Shown piece by piece: positions 8,049 through 15,940 of a stretch of 64,000 bases of DNA; position 1 is the stretch's first letter, and each line of letters starts with the position of its first letter. Below the pieces are notes generated by a model that worked only from the letters and a program-made list of their open reading frames with translations, did no database searches and was not told the DNA's origin. Location of the stretch: the NCBI RefSeq assembly GCF_000276805.1, contig NZ_AKXQ01000012.1, forward strand, positions 1 to 64,000, read 5' to 3'. This stretch comes from Moritella dasanensis ArB 0140 (GTDB lineage Bacteria > Pseudomonadota > Gammaproteobacteria > Enterobacterales > Moritellaceae). Both the position numbers and the translations under genes were made by a program.

Positions 8049-8936
8049 ATGACACTCATGAAACAATTATTTACATTCTCTTTAACGGCTAGTGCGACGC
8101 TGTTAACAGCATGTTCTCATCTTCCTGTCGCTGAAATTCGTTACCAGCAGTCAGACGCATTTGTTGAGCAAATATCAAAAAACATCAGTGAAGACCCAAC
8201 CTTAACTGAAACACTACAAATTGATCATTCTCGATTAGCAACCGCTGCGGGCGCTACTTTTGCGCCGACGCGCGTGATCATGTTTGATAATGATGCGTTA
8301 GAGTCCAAAATATTAAAACAAAACCAGCAATTAGCATTAGCATTACCCTTAAAAGTATTAGCCTATGAATCTGCTGAAAATGGCCAAAGTCATATCATTT
8401 GGAATGATATGAGTTACCTTTCTAGTCGCTACAAAATGCAATTTAGTGATGATATTGAAGATGAATATGATCTTTCAATGAAAAGTGCAGTAAAAGGCAT
8501 TACTTCTAATCGTATTGAGACCTTCTCTAATAATACGATGACAGATGATGGCATCATTACTTTAAATAGCAAATTAACCTTTGAAGAATCGGTTATAAAA
8601 GCGACCAAAGCGATTAAGGGTAATAGTGATGTCGTCATTTTTGATACCATCGATTACCAAGCAAAAGCGAAAGCGCAAGGTGTTGATATTAATAAAACAA
8701 CCTTGATTATGTTCGGTGCGCCTAAACCAGGAGGGCAATCAATGGATGGGTCACAAACACTAGGATTAGATGCTTTCCCACAAAAGTTCTTAGTGTGGCA
8801 AGACGAGCAAGGAACACACGTTAGTTATAATAAATTGACGGCGATGGCTGACCGACAAAATGTGCATAAAACAATGTCGTTGAGAGTCATTCAATATCGA
8901 CTTAATAATACATTTGAAGCGACTTTTGAGCAGTGA
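8049..8936 (+). CDS. Lipoprotein with two DUF302 domains
   Basis: A 295-residue predicted lipoprotein. The signal peptide ends in the lipobox LLTAC (Cys22), so the mature protein should be membrane-anchored. Two DUF302-like units follow: about 60-125 (TRVIMFDNDALES, then LALALPLKVLAYES) and about 215-285 (TTLIMFGAPKPGGQSM, then LGLDAFPQKFLVWQDEQG and SYNK). The second is the better match to the family's G-P-K/LDLP-K-VLVW/YN pattern. DUF302 proteins are structurally known but of unknown function. AAGG lies 7 bases before the chosen ATG; a second ATG three codons later is possible. The gene follows the propeller fragment and precedes a LysR regulator. Confidence 0.72.
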   Translation: MTLMKQLFTFSLTASATLLTACSHLPVAEIRYQQSDAFVEQISKNISEDPTLTETLQIDHSRLATAAGATFAPTRVIMFDNDALESKILKQNQQLALALPLKVLAYESAENGQSHIIWNDMSYLSSRYKMQFSDDIEDEYDLSMKSAVKGITSNRIETFSNNTMTDDGIITLNSKLTFEESVIKATKAIKGNSDVVIFDTIDYQAKAKAQGVDINKTTLIMFGAPKPGGQSMDGSQTLGLDAFPQKFLVWQDEQGTHVSYNKLTAMADRQNVHKTMSLRVIQYRLNNTFEATFEQ

Positions 8937-9217
8937 GTAATACAACAAGCGTATTTTATTCGTCGTAATATGTCACTCTAAATATAACTTGGTAAAATAA
9001 TTAACCAAGTTATGTATTCACCAACCAGTTAGCCCGAAAGTTCCACAGACCTCCTCTTCGCGACAATCTTCTTTAAAATAATTCACTTCTGTTGTTGATC
9101 TATTTGCATTACATCTTAATTAATATCTTCAGCATCATTTTATGGACATATTGACCTTGAGCCTGAATGTACTCGTTTCTGTTTAATCTTTATTGTTATA
9201 AAAAGTGATTAAACGGA
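8937..9217. other. Non-coding stretch downstream of the DUF302 gene
   Basis: Apart from the inverted repeat at 8984-9013, nothing recognisable is present and there is no ORF of note. It forms the left part of a 446-base gap before the LysR gene. Confidence 0.5.
8984..9013 (+). terminator. Perfect 10-bp inverted repeat, possible terminator
   Basis: ATAACTTGGT and ACCAAGTTAT enclose a 10-base AT-rich loop, starting 47 bases after the DUF302 stop. No T-run follows, so termination is uncertain; a palindromic protein site is an alternative. Confidence 0.45.
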
Positions 9218-9362
9218 ATGAGGTATAACCCAGACTTTGATGAAGTCGCGCTAATATATCGTACTTGTTTAGACTATATTGATGAGAGGTAGAAGTGATG
9301 ATGAAAATTTAACCAAGCAACTTCATCATTTAATTAAATCGTTAAATAAAACCGATAAATAA
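9218..9362 (+). pseudogene. Small frameshifted ORF of unknown family
   Basis: Two overlapping frames read as one plausible polypeptide. ATG at 9218 gives MRYNPDFDEVALIYRTCLDY then IDER and a TAG at 9290-9292; the next frame continues GRSDDENLTKQLHHLIKSLN then KTDK to a TAA at 9360-9362. The joined product of about 48 residues would be acidic at first and helical later. I do not recognise it. It ends 21 bases before the preferred LysR start. It could be a broken small gene or chance; no good ribosome site precedes the ATG. Confidence 0.3.
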
Positions 9363-9383
9363 AATCAATAAATGGAATCTCGC

Positions 9384-10280
9384 ATGGATTTAAATCTTTT
9401 AAAAACCTTTGATGCTGTAATCAAGTCACAGAGTGTCAATGAGGCAGCAGAAATACTGCATATTACGGCGCCCGCAGTGAGTCATGCGCTTAATCGTTTA
9501 CGCGATCATTATCAAGACCCGCTTTTTATCCGTAAAGGCAGGGGCATTGTACCCACTAATTATGCATTAGAGCTTCATGCTGAAATTCAAGAGCCACTTT
9601 CGCTATTATTAAACGGTGCTAATCTACGAGATGAGTTTGACCCTAAAGCGAGCCAGCGAACGTTTAGGATTTCGAGCCATAAAGACATTGATGTTATGTT
9701 AGTGCCTCATCTCATCCGTTATAAGCAAGAACACTCCCCATATTTAACGGTGAAAGCCGATGTTGAACACCTTAATGAAATGTCGCGACAAGAAGATTTA
9801 GTTCGCCGTAAGGTCGATATCGTATTAGCCACCGTGCCATTAACTGCTCACGGTTATAGCAATGAATTATTATTCGAAACCGAACTCGTTGTTACGGCGA
9901 GCAAATCCCATCCTCGTATCCAAGATACATTAAGTACTGAAGATTTTAGCCGTGAATTACATGTTGTTTGGCAAACAGAGCGATTGAATACGTTGTTATT
10001 AGAGTCGGTGGTCAGTGAAATGCTGCCTAACCGAAAAGTGGCTTATGCGACAGGCTCTACGATCACGGCATTAGCCTTAGCTGAAGATACTGATTGGCTT
10101 TGTGTTAGTAGCCGTTGGCATGCTGAAAAATATGCAAATGCGTTTGGTTTAAATATATTTGAAGTGCCATTTGAGGCGAAGAAAGTACCGGTATATATGA
10201 CTTGGCATAACTCTCAGAATAAAGACAATGGCCATCAATGGCTAAGAAATGCGATTATTGAATCTGTAAAAAAGATTTAA
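9384..10280 (+). CDS. LysR-family transcriptional regulator
   Basis: A 298-residue LysR regulator. The N-terminal winged helix-turn-helix is at about residues 1-60 (MDLNLLKTFDAV, AAEILHITAPAVSHALNRL, DPLFIRKGRG), in the form typical of the LeuO/NodD-like subgroup. The effector-binding domain spans about 90-295. I start at the ATG preceded by GGA at 9375, because family members begin MDLNLL; an in-frame ATG at 9372 would add four residues. It points away from the yiaWV genes, and its nearest possible targets are the DUF302, GFA and propeller genes to its left, though their direction is the same as its own. The effector is unknown. Confidence 0.88.
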   Translation: MDLNLLKTFDAVIKSQSVNEAAEILHITAPAVSHALNRLRDHYQDPLFIRKGRGIVPTNYALELHAEIQEPLSLLLNGANLRDEFDPKASQRTFRISSHKDIDVMLVPHLIRYKQEHSPYLTVKADVEHLNEMSRQEDLVRRKVDIVLATVPLTAHGYSNELLFETELVVTASKSHPRIQDTLSTEDFSRELHVVWQTERLNTLLLESVVSEMLPNRKVAYATGSTITALALAEDTDWLCVSSRWHAEKYANAFGLNIFEVPFEAKKVPVYMTWHNSQNKDNGHQWLRNAIIESVKKI

Positions 10281-10292
10281 GAAGGGAATACT

Positions 10293-10326
10293 AAAATGAG
10301 GGTTACCAGTGGGTAATCCTCATTTA
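10293..10326. terminator. Bidirectional terminator between lysR and yiaV
   Basis: ATGAGG-GTTACC pairs with GGTAA-TCCTCAT around AGTG, with A-rich and T-rich flanks. It separates two convergent genes. Confidence 0.65.
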
Positions 10327-10365
10327 TGTGCAGTTATTGATGGTAGTTATTCTGTTGATTAAGAG

Positions 10366-11361
10366 TTAGCCTTGGAATACCCAGTTTTCCCAACTTTGCA
10401 TGCGTAGAATGATTTTACGTACCACACTAAACATCTCCCATTGTGGTGAATAAACGGCGACGTGTGCATCTGTGCCCGCTGGTATCGGTACCCCCTTTAG
10501 CAGAGAGGGATCATCGATAACAATTTTAGTAATAATACGGCCATTTCCTTGTGTATTCTCAGCGGCCAGCATTTTTCCTGATGGCATGAATGAGCCTTGT
10601 GCAAAAATATCATTAACTTGTACCACGTGTGCTTTAAAAGCATGCCCAGGGAAAGTATGAAAGGTCACTTCAGCGGGGTAACCTGCTTTAATGTAACGCG
10701 CCGGTGCTTGAGGAAACGCTGCAAATAATTGTTTATCTTCTTTGTGCACGAACGTTAAATTACCTTGGAATGGCTTGGTACGGCTTTTCATACCTGGGCG
10801 AAGACCAATTTGAGTAACGTAACCGTCAGTCGGTGCAACCACCGTTGTGCAGTCCAAGTTAAACTCTGCCAGTCTCAATTGCGATTGATACTTAGTTAAA
10901 TTCGCTTTTTGTTCTAATAGCTGAGTTTGAACGTTATCTACATTTTCTTGAGAAGAAAATCCTTTCGCGCCTAATTTTTTGTAACGAGTTAGCTCTTTGT
11001 TATAGAAGTTAACCGCTACCTCTGTTCTTTTTATGTCTGCATTAACACGTGCTACTTTATCGCTGAAGGGGGTTTTATCTATTTGATATAATGCATCGCC
11101 TTTTTTCATTGGCTGGTTAGGTTTAACGTAAACATCGGTGATTAATCCACTCACCTGTGAGGTAATTGGCGTTGTGATGCTAACCACGCGTGCCATTCTT
11201 GAAACGGGTTGGTACATTGCCATATAAAGAAAAATCCACCCCATTAGCAGCAGGCCAATGACCGATGCGGTTGTTATGGTCCACTTATTTTTTGGCAGTT
11301 TGAATACTTTGAAAGTAATAATACAAAGTGCGATATAGCTTAATAAAATAAGCGTTTCCAT
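10366..11361 (-). CDS. yiaV: HlyD-family membrane-fusion protein (YiaV/YibH-like)
   Basis: A 331-residue periplasmic adaptor anchored in the inner membrane. Two hydrophobic segments (about 1-17 and 28-50) precede the periplasmic part. The lipoyl/barrel-sandwich halves are visible at about 65-100 (ITSQVSGLITDVYVKPNQPM) and 160-190 (VVAPTDGYVTQIGLRPG), separated by a coiled-coil hairpin (about 105-155). The beta-barrel domain lies at about 200-300. Such proteins usually bridge an inner-membrane exporter to an outer-membrane channel, but no transporter gene is adjacent. The start codon overlaps the upstream yiaW stop by one base (TAATG), indicating translational coupling. Confidence 0.85.
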   Translation of the reverse strand: METLILLSYIALCIITFKVFKLPKNKWTITTASVIGLLLMGWIFLYMAMYQPVSRMARVVSITTPITSQVSGLITDVYVKPNQPMKKGDALYQIDKTPFSDKVARVNADIKRTEVAVNFYNKELTRYKKLGAKGFSSQENVDNVQTQLLEQKANLTKYQSQLRLAEFNLDCTTVVAPTDGYVTQIGLRPGMKSRTKPFQGNLTFVHKEDKQLFAAFPQAPARYIKAGYPAEVTFHTFPGHAFKAHVVQVNDIFAQGSFMPSGKMLAAENTQGNGRIITKIVIDDPSLLKGVPIPAGTDAHVAVYSPQWEMFSVVRKIILRMQSWENWVFQG

Positions 11362-11678
11362 TATGATGCTTCCTGTTCAATTTTTTCAATACGTTTAAGT
11401 AAAGCTTGATATTTCAATTCGTCGGAATGGTCAGTTACACCGAGCCATTTTGGTGTTTTACTGTCATACATTGAGGCCCAAATCCATAAAAAAGGCCACA
11501 ATACATGCAGGAAAAACAAGCTGACCCAACCCGCTATATGAATTGCTTCTGCATGTGGATGGCTGCGTTTTTTTGCCATTTCATAAGGGATGTCATGGAT
11601 GATGATAAGCCCGTAAATAAGTATTAATAAAACTGTAAATAAGATGCCTAGAGAAAGGTAATCAAGTGTTAAGTTCAT
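11361..11678 (-). CDS. yiaW: DUF3302 inner-membrane protein YiaW
   Basis: A 105-residue membrane protein closely resembling E. coli YiaW as I recall it: LDYLSLGILFTVLLILIYG, then HDIPYEMAKKRSHPHAEAI, then HIAGWVSLFFLHVLWPFLWI. It has two transmembrane helices (about 5-27 and 52-75), with a short charged C-terminal helix. I take the ATG preceded by GAGG (8-base spacing) and reject a start at 11723, which adds 15 residues absent from the family. It forms a two-gene operon with yiaV, as in E. coli. The molecular role is unknown, though the pairing implies a function with the adaptor protein. Confidence 0.87.
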   Translation of the reverse strand: MNLTLDYLSLGILFTVLLILIYGLIIIHDIPYEMAKKRSHPHAEAIHIAGWVSLFFLHVLWPFLWIWASMYDSKTPKWLGVTDHSDELKYQALLKRIEKIEQEAS

Positions 11679-12019
11679 CCGTTGTGCCTCGCTATTAATG
11701 TCGAGGTATAATATTGAGATCACATAACGGCTACAAATAGCAATGCTAAGAAGTGGAATTAGTTTGATTCATTAATTAGCCGATATAAGCATTGAAAAGG
11801 AATAATATGGTTAGATTATTAGCATAGAATAATGAAAAAGCTTTAATCTGATGTATCGTGATTGAGCTTTTTTTGTGACTATTATTCAATAATTCAGCCT
11901 CGCTTAGTGGTATCGACCAGTATGTATATTGCTTGATACATTATTATTGGTATAGTGCTGTAGCAATAGTGCGGCTAGCTTATGCACTTAACCTTAGTCT
12001 CTGATCGAAAAGGAATATC
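11679..12019. other. Intergenic region between yiaW and the nucleotidase gene
   Basis: This 341-base divergent region contains the terminator-like hairpin copy at 11835-11874 and the two outward promoters. TTGCTT and TATAGT with 16-base spacing, at about 11929-11956, are a candidate promoter for the nucleotidase gene. No ORF is supported. Confidence 0.5.
11835..11874. terminator. Orphan terminator-like hairpin related to 664-710
   Basis: AAGCTTTAATC and GATTGAGCTTTTTTT form a G-U-tolerant hairpin. Loop and downstream flank (TCTGAT..ATCGT; TTTTTTTGTG) match the terminator at 664-710. No gene ends beside it, so it may be the relic of the 3' end of a duplicated gene. Confidence 0.55.
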
Positions 12020-14014
12020 ATGATATTTTCAAAACCATTAACTGCGCGTTTAACCGCTGTCTCAGTTGCCTTATTATTAGCAGGTTGCGCGCAAACGTCA
12101 CAACAAGATGAAGTCTTTAACCTAACTGTTGCACATATCAATGATACCCATTCTAACTTCGATCCTGTTAAATCAAGTTTTACTGCCAACGGCGATACTG
12201 TGTATAACGAATTTGGCGGTCATCCACGTTTAAAAACCATGTCTGACGAATATAAGCAGCAAGCACTAGAAAATGATGACAGCTTTTTATTCTTACACGG
12301 TGGTGATGCGTGGCAGGGCAGTGCGTACTTTAAGTTGAACGAAGGTGCGATGAATGCTGATATCTTAAGCCTGTTCGGTATCGATGCGATGGCATTGGGT
12401 AATCACGAATTTGATTTGAACAATAGCAAGCTTAATCAATTCATCAGTGATGTTAACTTCCCGGTATTGGCGGCAAACATTGATGCTAGTGAAGATGCGG
12501 ATTTAAAAGACCAAACCAACTTACGTCCTTTCATGGTTTATGCGTTTGATGGCAATGAAAAGACAGCTATGACTGATTTAGACAATTTACCAACAGATAA
12601 AGACTTGGTAGCCGTATTTGGCTTAGCGCTGGATAACATGCCTAATATTGCCCCGAATACCGGTGATATTAAATTCTTAAATATGGTGACATCTGCGCAA
12701 GCAACCGTTGATATGTTGAAAGCCAAAGGCGTGAATAACATTATCGCCCTCACGCACATTGGTAATGCGGTCGACGTTGATGTAGCGAGCAAAGTAAATG
12801 GTATTGACTTGATAGTGGGTGGTCACTCACATACCTTGTTAGGTGACTTCACTAACCTAGGTTTACACAATAACGGCACGTATGCGCAGATGGTAAAAAA
12901 CCCTGACAGCATAGGTCAAACCTGTGTGGTACAAGCGGGTGAATATGCGCAAGCAATTGGCCGTTTAGCAGTGAGCTTTAACCAACAAGGCGACATTGTT
13001 AATTGTAATGGTCATAACGTATTGTTGAGTAACGATGAGTTCTATTCAAAGCCATCACGCCAAGACGATGAGAAGTTTGATAGCGCAGCTACGCAAGGTG
13101 TAGTTGAGTTTATTGACCAAGCAGAAAACATCACCATTACTGCTGAAGAAGCGGCAATGCGTCAACGTATTGATGTGAACTACAAGCCAGCTGTTGACCA
13201 AGCGTACGGTAAAACCATTGCCCAAGTGCCAGTAGAAATTAAACATGAACGCCGCCCTGGCGATCGTGGTAGCGATAAACACGGTTCTGATGTGGCACCT
13301 ATCTTGGCGGAAGGCCAGTACTTCTGGGCCAATACGGCTGAAGTGCAACAAGTCACGGGCATGAAAGTTGATTTTGCTTTCATCGGTGCTGGTGGCATTC
13401 GTACTAACATTGACGCGGGTGAGTATCGTCAAGGTAACGTCTCGTTAGAAATGCTGCCATTTGCTAACTTTATGTCTGTCGTACCAGTGTCGGGCAAAGT
13501 GATTAAAACACTGATTAACGAGACGATAAGCGCCACATTAGCAGCTGGTTCACACGCAGGTAAATTCCCTTACGGCGGTCACATTCGTTATAGCTACACA
13601 GAAACAGTTGCGAACACAGCGGGTAAAGTCGATTTTGTTGAAGTGATGACGGGCACTGAAAATGCGCCAGTATGGACTGCGATTGAAGACAGCAAAACTT
13701 ACAACGTCGCGTTAAACAATTACAACGCCACAGGTAACGACGGTTGGACGCCATTGTACGAAGCACAGAAGAACAGCTCTGAACGTGTTGATTTAGCATT
13801 TGTGGATGGCAAGTTAACTGGCTTTAAAGTAAAGAATATTGCTAAGGTTGGCAAAAAGTACAAAGTAAATTACCAAGGTGCTGCGCCAAACTGTAAAGCG
13901 GATAACACCGTCTGTAATACCGATGCGCAAGCAGTGATGAATTACATTGATAGTGAACGTAATACGTTAACGCCATTAGGTTATGAAGTGGTGACGTTTA
14001 ATCGCGCGCAGTAA
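12020..14014 (+). CDS. Lipoprotein 5'-nucleotidase / UDP-sugar hydrolase family
   Basis: A 664-residue exported nucleotidase. The lipobox LLAGC puts the lipidated Cys at 23. The N-terminal metallophosphatase domain (about 35-360) has all signature blocks: HINDTHSNFDP, GGDAWQGS, ALGNHEFD, ALTHIG and GGHSHT. The C-terminal substrate domain (about 395-650) has GAGGIRTNID and NYNATGNDGWTP, the segment that stacks on the base. It should remove phosphate from extracellular nucleotides or NAD-derived nucleotides at the cell envelope. It may be a NadN- or UshA-type enzyme; I cannot separate these by eye. An insertion (about 370-410) between the domains is rich in acidic residues. AAAGGA precedes the ATG, and a terminator follows. 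Confidence 0.88.
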   Translation: MIFSKPLTARLTAVSVALLLAGCAQTSQQDEVFNLTVAHINDTHSNFDPVKSSFTANGDTVYNEFGGHPRLKTMSDEYKQQALENDDSFLFLHGGDAWQGSAYFKLNEGAMNADILSLFGIDAMALGNHEFDLNNSKLNQFISDVNFPVLAANIDASEDADLKDQTNLRPFMVYAFDGNEKTAMTDLDNLPTDKDLVAVFGLALDNMPNIAPNTGDIKFLNMVTSAQATVDMLKAKGVNNIIALTHIGNAVDVDVASKVNGIDLIVGGHSHTLLGDFTNLGLHNNGTYAQMVKNPDSIGQTCVVQAGEYAQAIGRLAVSFNQQGDIVNCNGHNVLLSNDEFYSKPSRQDDEKFDSAATQGVVEFIDQAENITITAEEAAMRQRIDVNYKPAVDQAYGKTIAQVPVEIKHERRPGDRGSDKHGSDVAPILAEGQYFWANTAEVQQVTGMKVDFAFIGAGGIRTNIDAGEYRQGNVSLEMLPFANFMSVVPVSGKVIKTLINETISATLAAGSHAGKFPYGGHIRYSYTETVANTAGKVDFVEVMTGTENAPVWTAIEDSKTYNVALNNYNATGNDGWTPLYEAQKNSSERVDLAFVDGKLTGFKVKNIAKVGKKYKVNYQGAAPNCKADNTVCNTDAQAVMNYIDSERNTLTPLGYEVVTFNRAQ

Positions 14015-14080
14015 TAGCGTCGGTTGTATAAGTCGTTGTTAGTCTCGGCCGTTTAAGTACATTTTAATCGTCTTGCAGAT

Positions 14081-14122
14081 AAAAAAGTCCTCAGTCTTAT
14101 TACCAGACTGGGGATTTTTTTT
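14081..14122 (+). terminator. Intrinsic terminator after the nucleotidase gene
   Basis: GTCCTCAGTCT pairs with AGACTGGGGAT around a 7-base loop, with A6 before and T8 after. It may also work leftward for the old yellow enzyme operon. Confidence 0.85.
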
Positions 14123-14174
14123 ATCTTTAATGGCTTAACTCATGGCTTAACTCATGGGGTAAGTCATATATTAA

Positions 14175-15272
14175 TTAAAGCGTACTGAGTGCTGGATAAT
14201 CAGTGTAGCCAAGTTCGTTACCACCAAACAACGTCGCGCCATCTAGGTCTGCGAGTTCGCTGTCGTTTTCTAAGCGTGAAACTAAATCTGGATTTGATAC
14301 GAACGGACGACCGAAGGCAATTAAGTCAGCGTAACCTTTGTTTAGTACTTCATCGGCGCGTGCTTGCGTGTAGCTACCCGCAACAATGATGGTATTGGTG
14401 AACACTTCGCGTAACTCAATACGGAAGCTTTCCGGGATCACGGGGGCATCATCCCAATCTGCTTCAGATAAGTGCATGTAAGCGATATCACGATCTTGTA
14501 GCTGCTTGGATGCATCTAATATTGTTGCAACTATATCTGGGCAATCCATATCTTTAAAGGTGATAAACGGCGCAAGGCGAACACCTACTTTATCTGCCCC
14601 GATTGCAGCAATGACGGCATCAACCACTTCAAGCAGGAAGCGTAGACGGTTCTCACGCGAACCACCATAGTTATCAGTACGCTTGTTTGAGTTGGTACGT
14701 AGGAACTGATCGATAAGGTAACCATTACCACCGTGGATCTCAACCCCATCAAAACCTGCCTCTACAGCGCGTTTTGCCGCGTAAGCAAAATCGCTAATAA
14801 CGCGATCTATATCGGCTTGATTCATCGCTCTAGGTTGAATGCAATCAACCATGTTGCCATTACCTTGGTCATCAGAGATCCACACTTTCGTTTCAACTGG
14901 CGCTAGCGCGGAAGGTGCGATAGGCAATTCACCTTGCTGAAATGTGGGGTGAGAAACACGACCCACATGCCATAGCTGGCAGAACATCGCAGCCCCTTGG
15001 TCGTGTGCCGCTTGAGTGATTGGTTGCCAGCCCTTTACTTGTTCGTCGGTATAAACACCAGGGGTGAAGGAATAACCTTGGGAGTCATCTGAAATCTGCG
15101 TCGCTTCAGAAATGATTAACCCAGCGGTAGCACGTTGCTTGTAATAAGTTGCCATCATCTCGTTAGGCACATTGCCTGGTTGGCTTGTTCGAGCTCGAGT
15201 CATTGGTGCCATTGCCACGCGGTTTTGTAAATCTAGATCTTTTAACGTTGTTCTCTGAAATAATTTATTCAT
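14175..15272 (-). CDS. Old yellow enzyme family alkene reductase (NemA-like)
   Basis: A 365-residue FMN-dependent flavoenzyme that reduces activated C=C bonds or nitro groups with NAD(P)H. The TIM barrel carries NRVAMAPMTRARTSQPGNVP, QLWHVGRVSH, GFDGVEIHGGNGYLIDQFL (the His/Asn pair that binds the substrate carbonyl) and FGRPFVSNPDL near the phosphate site. Length and motifs are typical of NemA-type enzymes. It is the last gene of a left-reading operon, 10 bases after grxB and behind an MFS gene, a context that suggests defence against electrophiles. Confidence 0.9.
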   Translation of the reverse strand: MNKLFQRTTLKDLDLQNRVAMAPMTRARTSQPGNVPNEMMATYYKQRATAGLIISEATQISDDSQGYSFTPGVYTDEQVKGWQPITQAAHDQGAAMFCQLWHVGRVSHPTFQQGELPIAPSALAPVETKVWISDDQGNGNMVDCIQPRAMNQADIDRVISDFAYAAKRAVEAGFDGVEIHGGNGYLIDQFLRTNSNKRTDNYGGSRENRLRFLLEVVDAVIAAIGADKVGVRLAPFITFKDMDCPDIVATILDASKQLQDRDIAYMHLSEADWDDAPVIPESFRIELREVFTNTIIVAGSYTQARADEVLNKGYADLIAFGRPFVSNPDLVSRLENDSELADLDGATLFGGNELGYTDYPALSTL

Positions 15273-15282
15273 GCTCTTTGCC

Positions 15283-15912
15283 TTATTTTAGTAGTTTCAC
15301 ATTAGTTTGTTTACTTGCTGATTCCATCCATTCTTTAATGGCAGGAGACCAGTTAATTTCAGGTGCACTGAAGAAGCCGCGGAGAATAGAAAAGACAATC
15401 GCCTCATCGACTAACTTCACGCGCTTATCAGAATTAAGGTTAAGCACCTCACCCGCTTGACGAATTAATGCTTCAACTTCTTTCGCTATCATCGGGGTGT
15501 CGGCAAGTAATGTGGCAAATTTTAATGCCTCAGTTTCTTTCTTGCTGCGCCATGCTTTTCGCGATGAATCTGTTGTGAACTCCTTAAGCCCCATGGATGA
15601 CCAGCGCGGATAGCCAATCTGCTGCAGCGGTGAAAATGCTGCACGTTGCCACTCAAGTACCGCGTCAGATGGCTTGCTGGTCTCAGCTGAATCGGCAAGG
15701 GTGAGGAGGTGATTAATGATATCCAAGCTTTCAGCAATGGCTTCGCCATCACCGGTGACGAATACGGGCACTTGCTTACTGCCGATAATGTCTGTTGTTG
15801 TCTGATCATCATCATAATCAAGAGTCACAACATCAACCGCGAGGTTGAGCATGCCTGCGATGAAGCGTACACGGGCACTGAATGGGCAATGTTCATAGAT
15901 ATATAGTTTCAT
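15283..15912 (-). CDS. grxB: Glutaredoxin 2 (GrxB-like) with CPFS active site
   Basis: A 209-residue protein of the glutaredoxin 2/GST-fold family: a thioredoxin-like N-terminal domain (about 1-75, with KQVPVF and the AESLDI segment binding glutathione) and an all-helical C-terminal domain. The usual active site CPYC is CPFS here (Cys9, Ser12), so the resolving cysteine is missing; a monothiol mechanism or GST-like activity is expected. I start at the ATG giving MKLYIYEHCPF, with AAGGAA upstream; an upstream start at 15930 would add six residues. It lies between the MFS gene (28-base gap) and the old yellow enzyme gene (10-base gap). Confidence 0.83.
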   Translation of the reverse strand: MKLYIYEHCPFSARVRFIAGMLNLAVDVVTLDYDDDQTTTDIIGSKQVPVFVTGDGEAIAESLDIINHLLTLADSAETSKPSDAVLEWQRAAFSPLQQIGYPRWSSMGLKEFTTDSSRKAWRSKKETEALKFATLLADTPMIAKEVEALIRQAGEVLNLNSDKRVKLVDEAIVFSILRGFFSAPEINWSPAIKEWMESASKQTNVKLLK

Positions 15913-15940
15913 GGTTGTTTCCTTGACCAAGTGATAATGG

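Noticed and set aside
12538-13799. Several minus-strand frames of 76-125 residues inside the nucleotidase gene
   Set aside because: All lie wholly in a well-supported CDS and have no recognisable domain or start signal.
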